Positions 9,284 through 18,118 of a stretch of DNA of 64,000 nt are shown in pieces. Position 1 is the first letter of the stretch. Every line of letters starts with the position of its first letter. Source of the DNA: JASSUD01 sp031963405 (GTDB lineage: Bacteria; Pseudomonadota; Gammaproteobacteria; Burkholderiales; Burkholderiaceae); contig JASSUJ010000001.1 in the NCBI GenBank assembly GCA_031963405.1, forward strand, positions 1,860,001 through 1,924,000, given 5' to 3'. A program made the position numbers and the translations under genes. Under the pieces are notes generated by a model, which was given only the letters and a program-made list of their open reading frames with translations, ran no database searches and was not told the DNA's origin.

Positions 9284-9418
9284 TAAACCGGCGCTTTCTT
9301 TAACGTTCGTTTTATAAGAAAGAATGCCGGGTGAGCTTGTGGGAAGAAGTGGCGTAAGCTGCTTAACTTCTCTAATGCGCTCGTTATTGCAAGTATCAAA
9401 AAGTACAGAGGAAGTGGT

Positions 9419-9676
9419 ATGTCAAATGCACAGGCCAGAAAGAAGGGCAAAGTCAAATGGTTCAATTCTAATAAAGGCTACGGCTTTATTACACCAGATG
9501 ACAGTAGCGATGGGATGACGGAGCTTTTCGCGCACTATACCGCCATTAAAATGTCAGGTTATAAGATGCTCGAAGAAGGCCAAGTAGTATATTTTAATGT
9601 CGAGCGCGGAGCCAAAGGCTTACAAGCTACTGAGATTAAGGATGAGAAGGAAGAAATGATGGCTTCTTCCGCTTAA
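9419..9676 (+). CDS. CspA-family cold-shock protein
   Basis: This small protein binds single-stranded nucleic acid and acts as an RNA chaperone. The 85 residues hold the cold-shock domain: KGKVKWFNSNKGYGFIT with the RNP1 motif, LFAHYTAI as a variant of RNP2 (usual LFVHFSA), and VYFNVERGAKGLQA. It has about 15 extra polar residues at the C-terminus compared with the 67-70 residue family norm. A GAGGAAG ribosome site precedes the ATG. It is monocistronic, followed directly by a strong bidirectional terminator. Confidence 0.95.
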   Translation: MSNAQARKKGKVKWFNSNKGYGFITPDDSSDGMTELFAHYTAIKMSGYKMLEEGQVVYFNVERGAKGLQATEIKDEKEEMMASSA

Positions 9677-9703
9677 CCAGAGCGTAATAAGTTTTTGGAA
9701 GTG

Positions 9704-9753
9704 TTAGCTGCAATAAAAAACCCGGCATATGCCGGGTTTTTTATTGCAGCTAA
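9704..9753. terminator. 50-bp perfect palindrome: bidirectional terminator between the cold-shock gene and icd
   Basis: The two 25-base halves are exact complements. The GC core CCCGGCATATGCCGGG is flanked by A6 on the left and T6 on the right, so a U-tract follows the stem on either strand. It sits between two convergent genes. Confidence 0.92.
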
Positions 9754-9860
9754 ATTATTTATTTCGGACTAAAAATTTAATAGCAGAAAAATTTTGGCTT
9801 ATAGTTAATTACCTAAATAAAATCCGCTACTAAATTTCTCAATACAAACTAAATAAATTG

Positions 9861-11114
9861 TCACATATTTTCAATTAATACCTGGCCAAAGCCCGAACAG
9901 GAAACTTGAGTTGCACCTTCCATCAGTCGCGCAAAATCATAGGTGACACGTTTTTGCAGGATCGATTTTTCCATCGCAGAAATAATCACATCTGCCGCTT
10001 CAAGCCACCCAAGATGACGTAGCATCATTTCAGCAGAGAGAATCTCTGAGCTAGGGTTGACGTAATCTTTGCCAGCATATTTGGGCGCACTGCCGTGGGT
10101 AGCTTCAAACAAGGCGACTGAATCCGAAAAATTTGCTCCTGGGGCAATACCAATTCCACCAACTTGAGCTGCCAGTGCATCTGAAATATAGTCGCCATTC
10201 AGATTGAGGGTGGCAATCACATCGTAGTCGCTTGGGCGTAACAAAATTTGTTGCAAGAAGGCATCCGCAATGGAGTCTTTGATAACAATATCGCCCCCTG
10301 TTTTAGGGTTGGTAAACTTCATCCAAGGTCCGCCATCAATAGGTTGTGCGCCAAACTCTTTACGAGCTAGCTCATAACCCCATTGGCAGAACGAGCCTTC
10401 GGTATATTTCATAATGTTACCTTTGTGGACCAGCGTCACTGATTGACGATTGTTATCAATCGCATAAGTGATAGCTTGGCGCACAAAGCGTTCGGTACCT
10501 TGGCGCGATACTGGCTTAATCCCGATGCCACAGTGTTCTGGGAAACGGATGTCCTTCACGCCCATTTCTTCTTGCAAAAATTTGATCACTTTTTTGGCTT
10601 GAGCAGAATCAGCCTCCCATTCAATGCCGACGTAAATATCTTCAGAGTTTTCCCGGAAGATTTCCATGTGGGTTTTCTCTGGTTCACAGACTGGGGACGG
10701 CACACCTTTGAAGTAACGGATCGGGCGTAAGCAAACATAAAGATCTAGCTCTTGCCGTAGGGCAACATTTAATGAGCGAATTCCGCCGCCAACTGGCGTG
10801 GTCAATGGCCCTTTAATGCTCACTACGAATTCTCTAAGCGCATCGAGCGTTTCTTGCGGTAGCCAGACGTTAGGACCGTAAACCTTAACGGCCTTTTCAC
10901 CCGTATAAACTTCCATCCAATGGATTTTTTTTACGCCGCCATACGCTTTTTTAACTGCTGCATCGACGACTTTGATCATGACAGGCGTGATGTCAACGCC
11001 GGTACCATCGCCTTCTATGTACGGGATAATTGGCTGATCAGGAACGTTAATCGAAAAATCAGGATTGACCGTAATTTTTTCACCGCTTGGAACTTTGATA
11101 TGTTGGTATGCCAC
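9861..11114 (-). CDS. icd: Isocitrate dehydrogenase, NADP-dependent
   Basis: The enzyme converts isocitrate to 2-oxoglutarate in the TCA cycle. The 417 residues include the substrate loop GGGIRSLNVALRQ with the serine that is phosphorylated in E. coli Icd, the metal-binding YISDALAAQVGG region and the cofactor segment HGSAPKYAG, whose Lys-Tyr pair points to NADP. It is full length, alone in its transcription unit and ends toward the palindromic terminator. A family A element lies just upstream of its start, between promoter region and gene or at the promoter itself. Confidence 0.97.
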   Translation of the reverse strand: MAYQHIKVPSGEKITVNPDFSINVPDQPIIPYIEGDGTGVDITPVMIKVVDAAVKKAYGGVKKIHWMEVYTGEKAVKVYGPNVWLPQETLDALREFVVSIKGPLTTPVGGGIRSLNVALRQELDLYVCLRPIRYFKGVPSPVCEPEKTHMEIFRENSEDIYVGIEWEADSAQAKKVIKFLQEEMGVKDIRFPEHCGIGIKPVSRQGTERFVRQAITYAIDNNRQSVTLVHKGNIMKYTEGSFCQWGYELARKEFGAQPIDGGPWMKFTNPKTGGDIVIKDSIADAFLQQILLRPSDYDVIATLNLNGDYISDALAAQVGGIGIAPGANFSDSVALFEATHGSAPKYAGKDYVNPSSEILSAEMMLRHLGWLEAADVIISAMEKSILQKRVTYDFARLMEGATQVSCSGFGQVLIENM

Positions 11115-11141
11115 GTTTAACTCCGTTTTAATTTATCTGCG

Positions 11142-11246
11142 TAAAGGAAGCGCTGAATAACCCTGAAGCGGCGTCATACCTCGGTGCCTACAATCCGTAC
11201 CGGCAGCAAAGGCATTTCTTGCTCCAAGCTTACTCAAAGCTTTCTA
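11142..11246. repeat. Family A element upstream of icd
   Basis: The left end is TAAAGGAAGCGCTGAATAA. The core reads CCGTACCGGCAGCAAAGGC. The right arm is diverged (GAGTAAGCTTGGAGC on the other strand). It begins 27 bp from the icd start codon, so it probably lies in the icd leader. Confidence 0.65.
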
Positions 11247-11967
11247 AACACCAAAAATTTCCCAAATTCGGCAGGCTGGCATTTTAGCTCAGCTATTAAA
11301 ATTCAGCTATGCGATAGCTGAATTTACTTATTTTATATTTATAAATTTCTATTTTCTGGCATCAGACAATATCTCATAAGAGTTATAAATCTTTAATAAT
11401 CTTAAAAAAAATAACAGATATTTCTTGTTTAAAAAAAAGAATATTTTTTTTGAATTGATTAATTTTTTATCCGTTAATATTTTGCTGTTCGCAAAGCCGA
11501 TGTGCTCAGTCTCTTGCAGTGCTTTAGTGAGCCAGCTGTGGTTTCGTTAGCTATCTTTTTGAGAACATGGTCCTGTTGAATTTTAAACTAAGCTGCATGC
11601 CATGTTCTTTGATTTAACTGGCTAGCTAGATTATTAAAAACTATCTAAGTCATATATTTACTAGTGACAGATAAAAAAGAATGCAGTGTAGAAACTAAAA
11701 CCTAACGGATGAGTAGGGTTTAATACCTTATTACATTCGGCAGGAAGGCAGCGCACCGGATTTTGAGCAATTTTTTAGAATTTATTTCCGATTTTTCCCA
11801 AAGCTGGTCTTTTGAGAAGAGATGTATTTTGTCAAGCATGACATCAACCGATGTTGACTTAGATGTATCTAAGGCTTGCAGTTACTCAACTCAAAGCACT
11901 GCTTTTTGAGCAAATCATAAATAGGTTCTTAGGTTAATTAATTCAATCTTCATGAGGATAAAGTAAG
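11247..11967. other. AT-rich spacer without a recognisable gene
   Basis: No credible coding region is seen. The only structure I can point to is a 12-bp perfect hairpin at 11299-11325 (AAATTCAGCTAT, loop GCG). The last part must hold the promoter of the small secreted protein at 11968. Poly-A and poly-T tracts are common near 11400-11470. Confidence 0.6.
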
Positions 11968-12219
11968 ATGAACAAACTCGCTACAGCGCTGATTGCCGGC
12001 TTTTTTGCCACGACTGCCTTTGCACAAATGCCTTCGACATCAGCTGCATCTGAGAGCGGCAGCGAAGCTGCAGTTGCTGCTTCCGCACCAGCTACCCCAG
12101 CTAAAAAGATGTCCCATCACCATACCAAGAAAAAAGAGAAAAAAGCAGCTAAGCATTCGGCAGCCACCAAGTCTGAAGCTTCAACACCTGCTGCATCAGA
12201 GCCTATGGTATCGGAGTAA
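11968..12219 (+). CDS. Small secreted Ala/Lys/Ser-rich protein
   Basis: The 83-residue product begins with a typical signal peptide (MNKLATALIAGFFATTAFA, cleavage before Q20). The mature part is low complexity: Ala/Ser/Pro runs around a basic block SHHHTKKKEKKAAKHS. Similar short secreted Ala/Lys/His-rich proteins occur in Burkholderia, and the composition resembles acid-shock (Asr-like) proteins, but no function can be assigned. An ATGAGGATAAAGTAAG ribosome region precedes the ATG and a hairpin terminator follows, so it is a real monocistronic gene. Confidence 0.8.
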   Translation: MNKLATALIAGFFATTAFAQMPSTSAASESGSEAAVAASAPATPAKKMSHHHTKKKEKKAAKHSAATKSEASTPAASEPMVSE

Positions 12220-12276
12220 TTACGCGCCGAGAGTATTAATAAGTGGTAAATGTCTTGCTGTTTTATTAGCAGCGTT

Positions 12277-12313
12277 AAAAGGCGGATTGCTTAAAGCATC
12301 CGCCTTTTTTATC
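12277..12313 (+). terminator. Hairpin terminator after the small secreted protein
   Basis: AAGGCGGAT and ATCCGCCTT form the stem around a short loop, followed by TTTTTTATC. It is placed 60 bp past the stop codon. Confidence 0.8.
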
Positions 12314-12377
12314 GCTGTATTTGAGGATAGGCCCTAAAATAACTGACAATTTCTAGTCAATTATCAGCTGAGGTCTT

Positions 12378-12866
12378 ATGTATTTTTCACCCTATTTTGT
12401 ACGGTTTTGGCGTCTATTTATATTAATAAGCGTAGCGCTCATGATGAGTTATGTGTGGCTCAAGCAGGCGAGGGCGCAAGCGGCATGGGTTGATAAAGCA
12501 GCACGTCTACCCGTGACAACCCTGGCTGCTGGCATGTATCTGATCAAAGCTGAGGTTGCTGCAAATGAGGCTGAGCGTGAGCAAGGTTTGATGTTTCGTA
12601 AAAAACTTGGGCCTAATGAGGGCATGCTATTTGTTTTTGATCAGATAGAGCGCCATTGCTTTTGGATGAAAAATACAAAAATCCCACTAGCCATCGCTTT
12701 CATTGATGCGCAGGGCATGATTAGCGATATCGATGAAATGCAGGCAGATAGCAAAAGTCTGCATTGTCCGACCCAAGCTGGCCGCTATGCACTTGAGATG
12801 GAGAGCGGTTGGTTTACAGCAAAAGACATAAAACCAGGTGTTTCCATTAGGGGATTACCTCATTAG
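12378..12866 (+). CDS. DUF192 family exported protein
   Basis: The 162-residue product has an N-terminal hydrophobic signal or anchor at about residues 11-30. The DUF192 domain follows, with the family hallmarks EREQGLMFRKKLGPNEGMLFVF, HCFWMKNTKIPLAIAFID and the C-terminal ALEMESGWF. The biochemical role of the family is unknown; members are generally small exported or membrane-anchored proteins. It follows the terminator of the previous gene, so it probably has its own promoter in the 65-bp gap. Confidence 0.9.
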   Translation: MYFSPYFVRFWRLFILISVALMMSYVWLKQARAQAAWVDKAARLPVTTLAAGMYLIKAEVAANEAEREQGLMFRKKLGPNEGMLFVFDQIERHCFWMKNTKIPLAIAFIDAQGMISDIDEMQADSKSLHCPTQAGRYALEMESGWFTAKDIKPGVSIRGLPH

Positions 12867-13378
12867 TGCGACTTGTAGCAATACCGTAAAATCGCAACCA
12901 ATTCAGCGGCTTCTAAAAGTTAACTGGCCGTGCTGCTTTAATCCCTTTGCAATATTTATTTTTGCACAGGGAAGCTTGGTCGCATATTAAAACAAGTGTT
13001 CCTAAGAGCTTTACCTGATTAATTCAGAATAGTCTTTATAAAGAGCGAGAGATTTCTTATCATCCGCGAAAATTAGATAGCTCAGAATCTTTATCCAAGA
13101 GCTTAATACGCTTTTGCACTATTTATTGACATTTTGCATCTCATAAATCTGCTGCCACTTTCGAGATCTAGGGAAGGTCTGCATAACCTGCGAGCAAGGA
13201 ATGCCTGCAGATGAAAAGGCGTGCTTAAAGCTAGGGAAGGCCTATATGGCTCCACCCTCAGGTTAAACAAACCTTTGTGGGCAGTATGTAAAGCGATGCT
13301 ATGTGTCAAATATAAAGAAATAAGGCGGTTCTGGAGTAATTTTTTTTTCGTAAAAGAATAAATAAAAGTGGAGGAGAT
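12867..13378. other. Spacer with a decayed family A element (about 13169-13250)
   Basis: No gene is seen. From 13169 the sequence TAGGGAAGGTCTGCATAAC is a clean family A left end, followed by the core bases GAGCAAGGAATGCC. The right half is disrupted, and a second left end TAGGGAAGGCC appears near 13232. The promoter of the response regulator at 13379 should lie in the last 100 bp. Confidence 0.6.
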
Positions 13379-14032
13379 ATGGCTTTTCAAACAATAAATA
13401 TCATTGTGGCTGACGATCATCCCGTGGTGCTCACCGGTGTCGTGAAGCTGCTGGAAAGCCGCCCTGATTGCAAGGTTGTAGCAGCAGTCCGATCGATCGC
13501 TGAAATGTTTAGCGCGATGAAACAATGGTCCTGCGATGTGCTGGTCTGTGATTTCTCATTTGATGGAGATTCAGAGCCAGACGGTTTGCTCATGCTTGAG
13601 AAAATCACGCGTTTGTTCCCAAGCGTTAAAGTTATCGTGCTCTCACAGCACGATGATCTAGTCCGAGTTAGACGTATTATGACGTCTGGCGGAGCTGGCT
13701 TTGTGAGCAAATCAAGTGGTATTCCTGCGCTGCCTTTTGCAATTGATGCGGTTCTTAAAGGTACAAAATATGTCGACCCAGAAACCTCAAAACTTCTGAT
13801 CGAGCATATGTTTAATGGTGCTGGAGATCAGCTGGCGGAAGAATCTTTAACCATGCGCGAAATGGAAGTGATGCGACTTTATGCACGCGGCATGAGCGTA
13901 ACCAAGATTGCCCATTGCACTAAGCGCAGCATTAAAACAATCAGTGCACAAAAACAGAGCGTAATGAGAAAGCTTGGAGTAGATAATGACGTTGAGCTTA
14001 TTGGTGCGCTTAAGCATATCGAGGTAGGTTGA
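13379..14032 (+). CDS. RcsB-like response regulator of the NarL/FixJ (LuxR) family
   Basis: The 217 residues form a receiver domain followed by a LuxR-type helix-turn-helix. Acidic residues D12-D13 (ADDHPVV), the phospho-acceptor D58 (VCDFSFDG) and K112 (VSKSSG) are in place. The DNA-binding part is about 157-212 (LTMREMEVMRLYARG to KTISAQKQSVMRKLGVDND). The DGLLMLEKI and KTISAQK segments resemble RcsB most closely. A GGAGGAGAT ribosome site lies before the ATG. No histidine kinase is adjacent, so the partner is elsewhere. Confidence 0.9.
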   Translation: MAFQTINIIVADDHPVVLTGVVKLLESRPDCKVVAAVRSIAEMFSAMKQWSCDVLVCDFSFDGDSEPDGLLMLEKITRLFPSVKVIVLSQHDDLVRVRRIMTSGGAGFVSKSSGIPALPFAIDAVLKGTKYVDPETSKLLIEHMFNGAGDQLAEESLTMREMEVMRLYARGMSVTKIAHCTKRSIKTISAQKQSVMRKLGVDNDVELIGALKHIEVG

Positions 14033-14134
14033 TCATCGGTAATAACGAGTGTTTTTATTAGATCAAACCTACTTTCAGGCTTTGGAAATCTCCTCAGCTA
14101 ACTTCGCTTAAGTTTGTTCATGCGCTTGTCTTTT

Positions 14135-14194
14135 TAGAGCCTGTTCAGAGTCTTTCAAAAAATCCTTATTTGGGAGACTATGAACAGGCTCTAA
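14135..14194. repeat. Mini family B element (60 bp)
   Basis: TTAGAGCCTGTTCA at the left is matched by TGAACAGGCTCTAA at the right, a 14-bp perfect terminal inverted repeat around about 32 bp. The ends match longer B copies, but the internal core is missing. Confidence 0.7.
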
Positions 14195-14912
14195 GATATT
14201 CGAATCTGATTGTTGGGCGCTCTTGTAGCGAGTAGAAAGCATGTCTACTACTCGCATATACTTAGCGGGCGCCCCACTTTTCTTATTGCGGTCTAGATCC
14301 ATTAGCGGTTTAGGCCGCTTTTTCTATCAGTAAAACCTGTCTGCGATGATCAACAAAACTTTGATCTAAGCAAAGGCAATTACCCTTTGTTTGCTACTGT
14401 AGCTAACAAATTCGCCAATCTTGGAATTATTTTCTTTTATTAGTTAAGCACGTTGCGTAGCGTTCGTTTAGGTCGCGGCTTACGCAAAGCGCTGGTTGTA
14501 AGACCAATATTTAAAAAGTAAGTTCAAGCGAGTTTGCTAAGCGCAAGTCGTTGTACTGGCTCGTCCGGGCGCCGAAATTGCGACACTGGCTTTGTCTCTT
14601 CAACGATCTTTATCCCGCTAACGCTTTGTCTTAATGAAAAAATACAGTCTTATTCGAAGATAAGATTTTTCACTTTGTTTCAATGAAATGTCGCTTAGAG
14701 GGTTCTGGATGGTATTCTTACGCTTTTTGCTTAAAAAAATGGCTGGGAAATATGTCGCTCTCGACTTGCATAGAGTCTAGCGGGCGGTCTATTGCTAAGC
14801 GCGAAAGAGCTTGTTGAGTGTTTCCGTTAGAGAGAAATCGTACGCGAAAGGTAAATATCTAAGTCGCGCGCGCTTATCTAACGAGAGGCATAGTAAATGT
14901 GACAGCGCTTCC

Positions 14913-15043
14913 TAGGAACCTGTTCATGACCTTTCTAAAAGGCCGTGATTTGCGTTGTTGCCAAATCCTGGGCGGTGCTTGGAATCCTCCTAGGTTTAGC
15001 AATTACGCTGACGACCTTTTAGAGAGATCGGGAACAGGCGCTA
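14913..15043. repeat. Family B element, first of two in a row
   Basis: The left end is TAGGAACCTGTTCATGACC and the right end is CGGGAACAGGCGCTA. The sub-terminal arms CTTTCTAAAAGG and CCTTTTAGAGAG are complementary in part. The core GGGCGGTGCTTGGAATCCTC is shared with other B copies. Confidence 0.7.
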
Positions 15044-15175
15044 AGAGCTTGCTTATAATCTTTCAAAAGCACCCTTCTTTGAGGGCGGTGCTGGGAATTC
15101 TGAGTACGTCATGTACATTCCGGTTTCTGTGCGCCGGGTTGGCCCAAATCAGAGCACTTTTGAAAGATTCTAAAA
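15042..15175. repeat. Family B element, second of two in a row
   Basis: The arms AATCTTTCAAAAGCACCC and its partner (GCACTTTTGAAAGATTC) pair well. The core GGGCGGTGCTGGGAATTCTG matches the first copy. The terminal GAACCTGTTC motif is decayed to GAGCTTGC. It abuts the previous copy at a shared CTA. Confidence 0.65.
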
Positions 15176-15474
15176 AGGCTTCAAGGGTCTATTTGCAATC
15201 TCTTCAAGAAATCGTGATGTGGGGACAGACAGTATTTAGCGTCTTCCTCTCGTCTAGGGGTAAGTGATTCTTTTGGCGGTTTATATAACTGTGCTGCGCA
15301 TTCTTCGATGAATTTTTAGGGGATCGTAAACGGGTTTTTAGCGTGCCTAACAAAATAATTCAAAACGTCATTGTTTTAGCAGTTGTTTTATTAGACACCT
15401 AGGCTCTTTTCTCCTCCGCTTAACTCCTCATACTTTGAGGTGAGCGGTGATCTTTTCAAGGGGTAAGAAGGGAA

Positions 15475-17052
15475 ATGGATAAAGTTATGAAAAGACATAT
15501 TGGTCTGACTTCGTTAGTGCTGACAGGCCTGGGCTCTATTCTTGGCTCAGGCTGGCTGTTTGGCGCATGGCGAGCGGCAAAAATTGCCGGGCCAGCAGCG
15601 ATTGTGGCGTGGGTAATCGGTGCTGTCGTGATTTTGATGATTGCGCTCACTTATGCAGAGCTTGGCGCAATGTTTCCACAATCAGGTGGAATGGTGCGTT
15701 ATGCCTATTATTCACATGGCCCATTAACCGGCTTTATTAGCGCATGGGCGAATTGGATTGCGATTGTCTCGGTCATTCCGATTGAAGCTGAGGCTTCGAT
15801 TCAATATATGAGTTCGTGGCCCTGGCCGTGGGCGCAGGGGTTATATGCGGATGGCTCGTTGCAACCTAGCGGCTTAGTGCTTTCAGGCCTGCTGATTATT
15901 ATCTACTTCCTTTTAAATTACTGGGGAGCGAAAGCGCTGATCCGTGCGAATTTCGCCATTAGTATTTTTAAGTTTGCCGTTCCTATTACTACCGCTGTTG
16001 CCCTTATCGCTACTAGCATCCATACAACAAATTTCAGCGCTGATCACATGCAGAATTTTGTCCCTTATGGCTGGTCAGCGGTTTTGACTGCAGTGGCGAC
16101 AAGCGGCATTATTCTGAGTTTTAATGGTTTTCAAAGTCCGGTAAACCTTGCCGGCGAGGCAAAAAATCCAACCTGGAATGTGCCATTTGCAGTGATCAGC
16201 TCAATTTTGATCTCTCTGGTTCTTTATCTCCTGTTGCAAATAGCTTTTATTAGTGCCGCCACTCCCGCCGACGGGACAGCATGGAACACCCTCGACTTTA
16301 GCTCTCCTTTTGCTGAACTCGCGATTGCGTTAAATTTAAATTGGCTCGCTATGCTGTTGTATCTTGATGCGTTTGCTAGTCCAAGTGGCACCGGTATCAT
16401 TTACATGGCAACGACCTCGCGCATGATTTATGCATTAGAGCGCAATAATACGTTGCCAAAGATTTTTGGCAGAATTCACCCGCTCTATAGCGTGCCGCGT
16501 CCAGCCATGTGGCTCAATCTTGGGGTGGCTTTTCTCTTTATGTTCTTTTTCCGTGGTTGGAGTGCATTGGCCGCGGTAATCTCAGTGATGACAGTCATCT
16601 CTTATCTCACTGGCCCAATTAGCTTAATGGCACTGCGACGTTCATCGCCAGCTCTTAAATGGCCGCTGCGTATCCCAGGAATGTGTGTGCTGGCACCCTG
16701 TGCGTTTACCTTTGCCTCGTTAATTCTGTATGGCGCGCATTGGCCATTAACAGGCGAAATTATTCTGCTCATCATTATTGCTTTGCCCTTTTATTTTTAT
16801 TACCAAAGCAAAGAAAATCAAGGTAAGTGGCAGACTGCGCTCACTAGCGCATGGTGGTTAATTACCTATTTGCCACTCATGGCCGTAGTCTCGTATTGTG
16901 GTAGTGATCAGTTTGGCGGCAAAAATTTCCTACCCTTAGGTTGGGATATTTTGACGGTCGTGATTTTATCGCTGATCTTTTATTTCTGGGGAATCAATAG
17001 CGCTTATCCCATCAGCTACGATGAGCATGTTGCGCAAACCAAGCGTGCTTGA
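15475..17052 (+). CDS. APC-superfamily amino-acid permease
   Basis: The 525-residue product is an inner-membrane secondary transporter with about 12 to 14 hydrophobic helices. The first helix holds LTGLGSILGSGWLFG, the glycine-rich substrate-binding break typical of APC transporters, and FNGFQSPVNLAGEAKNP is the helix 6 motif with a conserved Glu. It resembles proton-coupled aspartate or other amino-acid permeases, but the substrate cannot be fixed from sequence. The start used has AAGGGG and AAGGG upstream at slightly unusual distances; ATG five codons later is an alternative. It stands alone, with a terminator downstream. Confidence 0.88.
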   Translation: MDKVMKRHIGLTSLVLTGLGSILGSGWLFGAWRAAKIAGPAAIVAWVIGAVVILMIALTYAELGAMFPQSGGMVRYAYYSHGPLTGFISAWANWIAIVSVIPIEAEASIQYMSSWPWPWAQGLYADGSLQPSGLVLSGLLIIIYFLLNYWGAKALIRANFAISIFKFAVPITTAVALIATSIHTTNFSADHMQNFVPYGWSAVLTAVATSGIILSFNGFQSPVNLAGEAKNPTWNVPFAVISSILISLVLYLLLQIAFISAATPADGTAWNTLDFSSPFAELAIALNLNWLAMLLYLDAFASPSGTGIIYMATTSRMIYALERNNTLPKIFGRIHPLYSVPRPAMWLNLGVAFLFMFFFRGWSALAAVISVMTVISYLTGPISLMALRRSSPALKWPLRIPGMCVLAPCAFTFASLILYGAHWPLTGEIILLIIIALPFYFYYQSKENQGKWQTALTSAWWLITYLPLMAVVSYCGSDQFGGKNFLPLGWDILTVVILSLIFYFWGINSAYPISYDEHVAQTKRA

Positions 17053-17228
17053 TGGTGTGTTTAGTAACTGATTTGATGGCTTAGGCTGACTTACCCTGGC
17101 GACCTTGCAGGTTCTACTGCTTCAGTTGTCAGGGTAAAAGTATGCAGAATTGAAATTATTAGCCAGATTTCTTTAGCACTTTCTCAGAGAAAGGCGCTGC
17201 ATCAATAGCCATAAAAATTGCATGCCCG

Positions 17229-17252
17229 ACGGCACCCTAATTAGGGTGCCGT
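17229..17252. terminator. Terminator downstream of the permease gene
   Basis: ACGGCACCCTAA TTAGGGTGCCGT is a perfect 24-bp palindrome followed by ATTGTTTTT on the plus strand. It lies between convergent genes (permease and ubiX). Confidence 0.85.
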
Positions 17253-17298
17253 ATTGTTTTTGAGGGATTTGAAACAGATTTTTAGTTTTGTGCAGCAG

Positions 17299-17907
17299 TC
17301 AAATTGACGGTACACCTATGCCAGCCCAACTTGGTGCTAATGCGCAATTCAAGCCCAATAGATCAAGCACGCGGCCTACCGTGTGGTCGATCATTTCATC
17401 AATGGAAGCAGGTTGGCTATAAAAGGCGGGCAATGGGGGGAAGATGATGCCGCCCATTTCAGTAATAGCAGTCATATTGCGCAGATGCGCCAGATTGAAG
17501 GGCGTTTCGCGCACCATCAATATAAGACGGCGGCGCTCTTTGAGCGTGACATCGGCCGCACGCGTAATCAAATTATCAGAAAAACCATGTGCAATACTCG
17601 CCAGGGTTTTCATCGAACATGGCGCGACAATCATGCCGTCTGTGGCAAAGGAGCCACTTGCTATTGCGGCGCCCACATCACGCACTGAATAAATCACATC
17701 GGCGAGTTCGCGCACAGCAGGCTTAGCGAGTTTCAACTCATGCTGAAGCGTCAGCCAACCAGCGTTAGATACCAGCAGATGGCTTTCGACGTTACCCAGG
17801 CGGCGCAAGGTTTGGAGTATGCGTATGCCATATACCACTCCTGTTGCACCTGTCATTGCCACAATAATACGACGTGGTGAGGAGGTATTTGCCAGCATAA
17901 ATTTCAT
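17299..17907 (-). CDS. ubiX: UbiX, flavin prenyltransferase
   Basis: UbiX makes the prenylated FMN cofactor needed by the decarboxylase UbiD, for ubiquinone synthesis. The N-terminal Rossmann segment RRIIVAMTGATGVVYGIRIL, the ASGSFATDGMIVAPCSMKTLASIA core and the LMVRETPFNLAHLRNM motif are all family hallmarks. An in-frame ATG seven codons upstream lies inside the right arm of a family A element, so I prefer the ATG at 17907 (17898 is also possible). The element therefore reaches almost to the start codon. ubiX follows grxD and prmC in the order common in Burkholderiales. Confidence 0.95.
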   Translation of the reverse strand: MKFMLANTSSPRRIIVAMTGATGVVYGIRILQTLRRLGNVESHLLVSNAGWLTLQHELKLAKPAVRELADVIYSVRDVGAAIASGSFATDGMIVAPCSMKTLASIAHGFSDNLITRAADVTLKERRRLILMVRETPFNLAHLRNMTAITEMGGIIFPPLPAFYSQPASIDEMIDHTVGRVLDLLGLNCALAPSWAGIGVPSI

Positions 17908-17914
17908 CCGAGAT

Positions 17915-18017
17915 GAGAACCTCTGCATAACCCCTGTAGCGGCGTCATTTCTCCTTGCCGTACTGGCGTACTGTCTGCGTCGGCATTCCTTGCTACAGGG
18001 GTTATGCAGAGGTTCCC
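17915..18017. repeat. Family A element immediately upstream of ubiX
   Basis: Arms GAACCTCTGCATAACCCC and its complement pair over about 25 bp with one mismatch near the tip. The full core is present: GCGGCGTCATTTCTCC, TTGCCGTACTGGCGTACTG and CGGCATTCCTTGCT. This is one of the best-preserved copies. Confidence 0.85.
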
Positions 18018-18118
18018 TAACTTAGGTAGCGCTAAATAAATAGGAGCTATGCCTACTTCCTTATGGCCGTATGGACATCCTTTACGCTCGATTCATGCGA
18101 CGCTTTCGTTCCTGTAAT

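Larger units (their letters stand above)
14033..15474. other. 1.4 kb spacer occupied by repeats, no credible gene
   Basis: Short ORFs at 14108-14302 (minus) and 14899-15267 (plus) are encoded mostly by repeat elements and have no ribosome site or family signature, so I do not call them. The region holds one mini family B element and two B elements in a row. The part from about 14430 to 14880 has irregular composition and may be decayed sequence. Confidence 0.6.

Noticed and set aside
14108..14302. 64-residue minus-strand ORF
   Set aside because: About a third of it is the mini family B element, and it has no recognisable domain.
14899..15267. 122-residue plus-strand ORF
   Set aside because: It is formed by the two adjoining family B elements; similar reading through the repeat occurs by chance.
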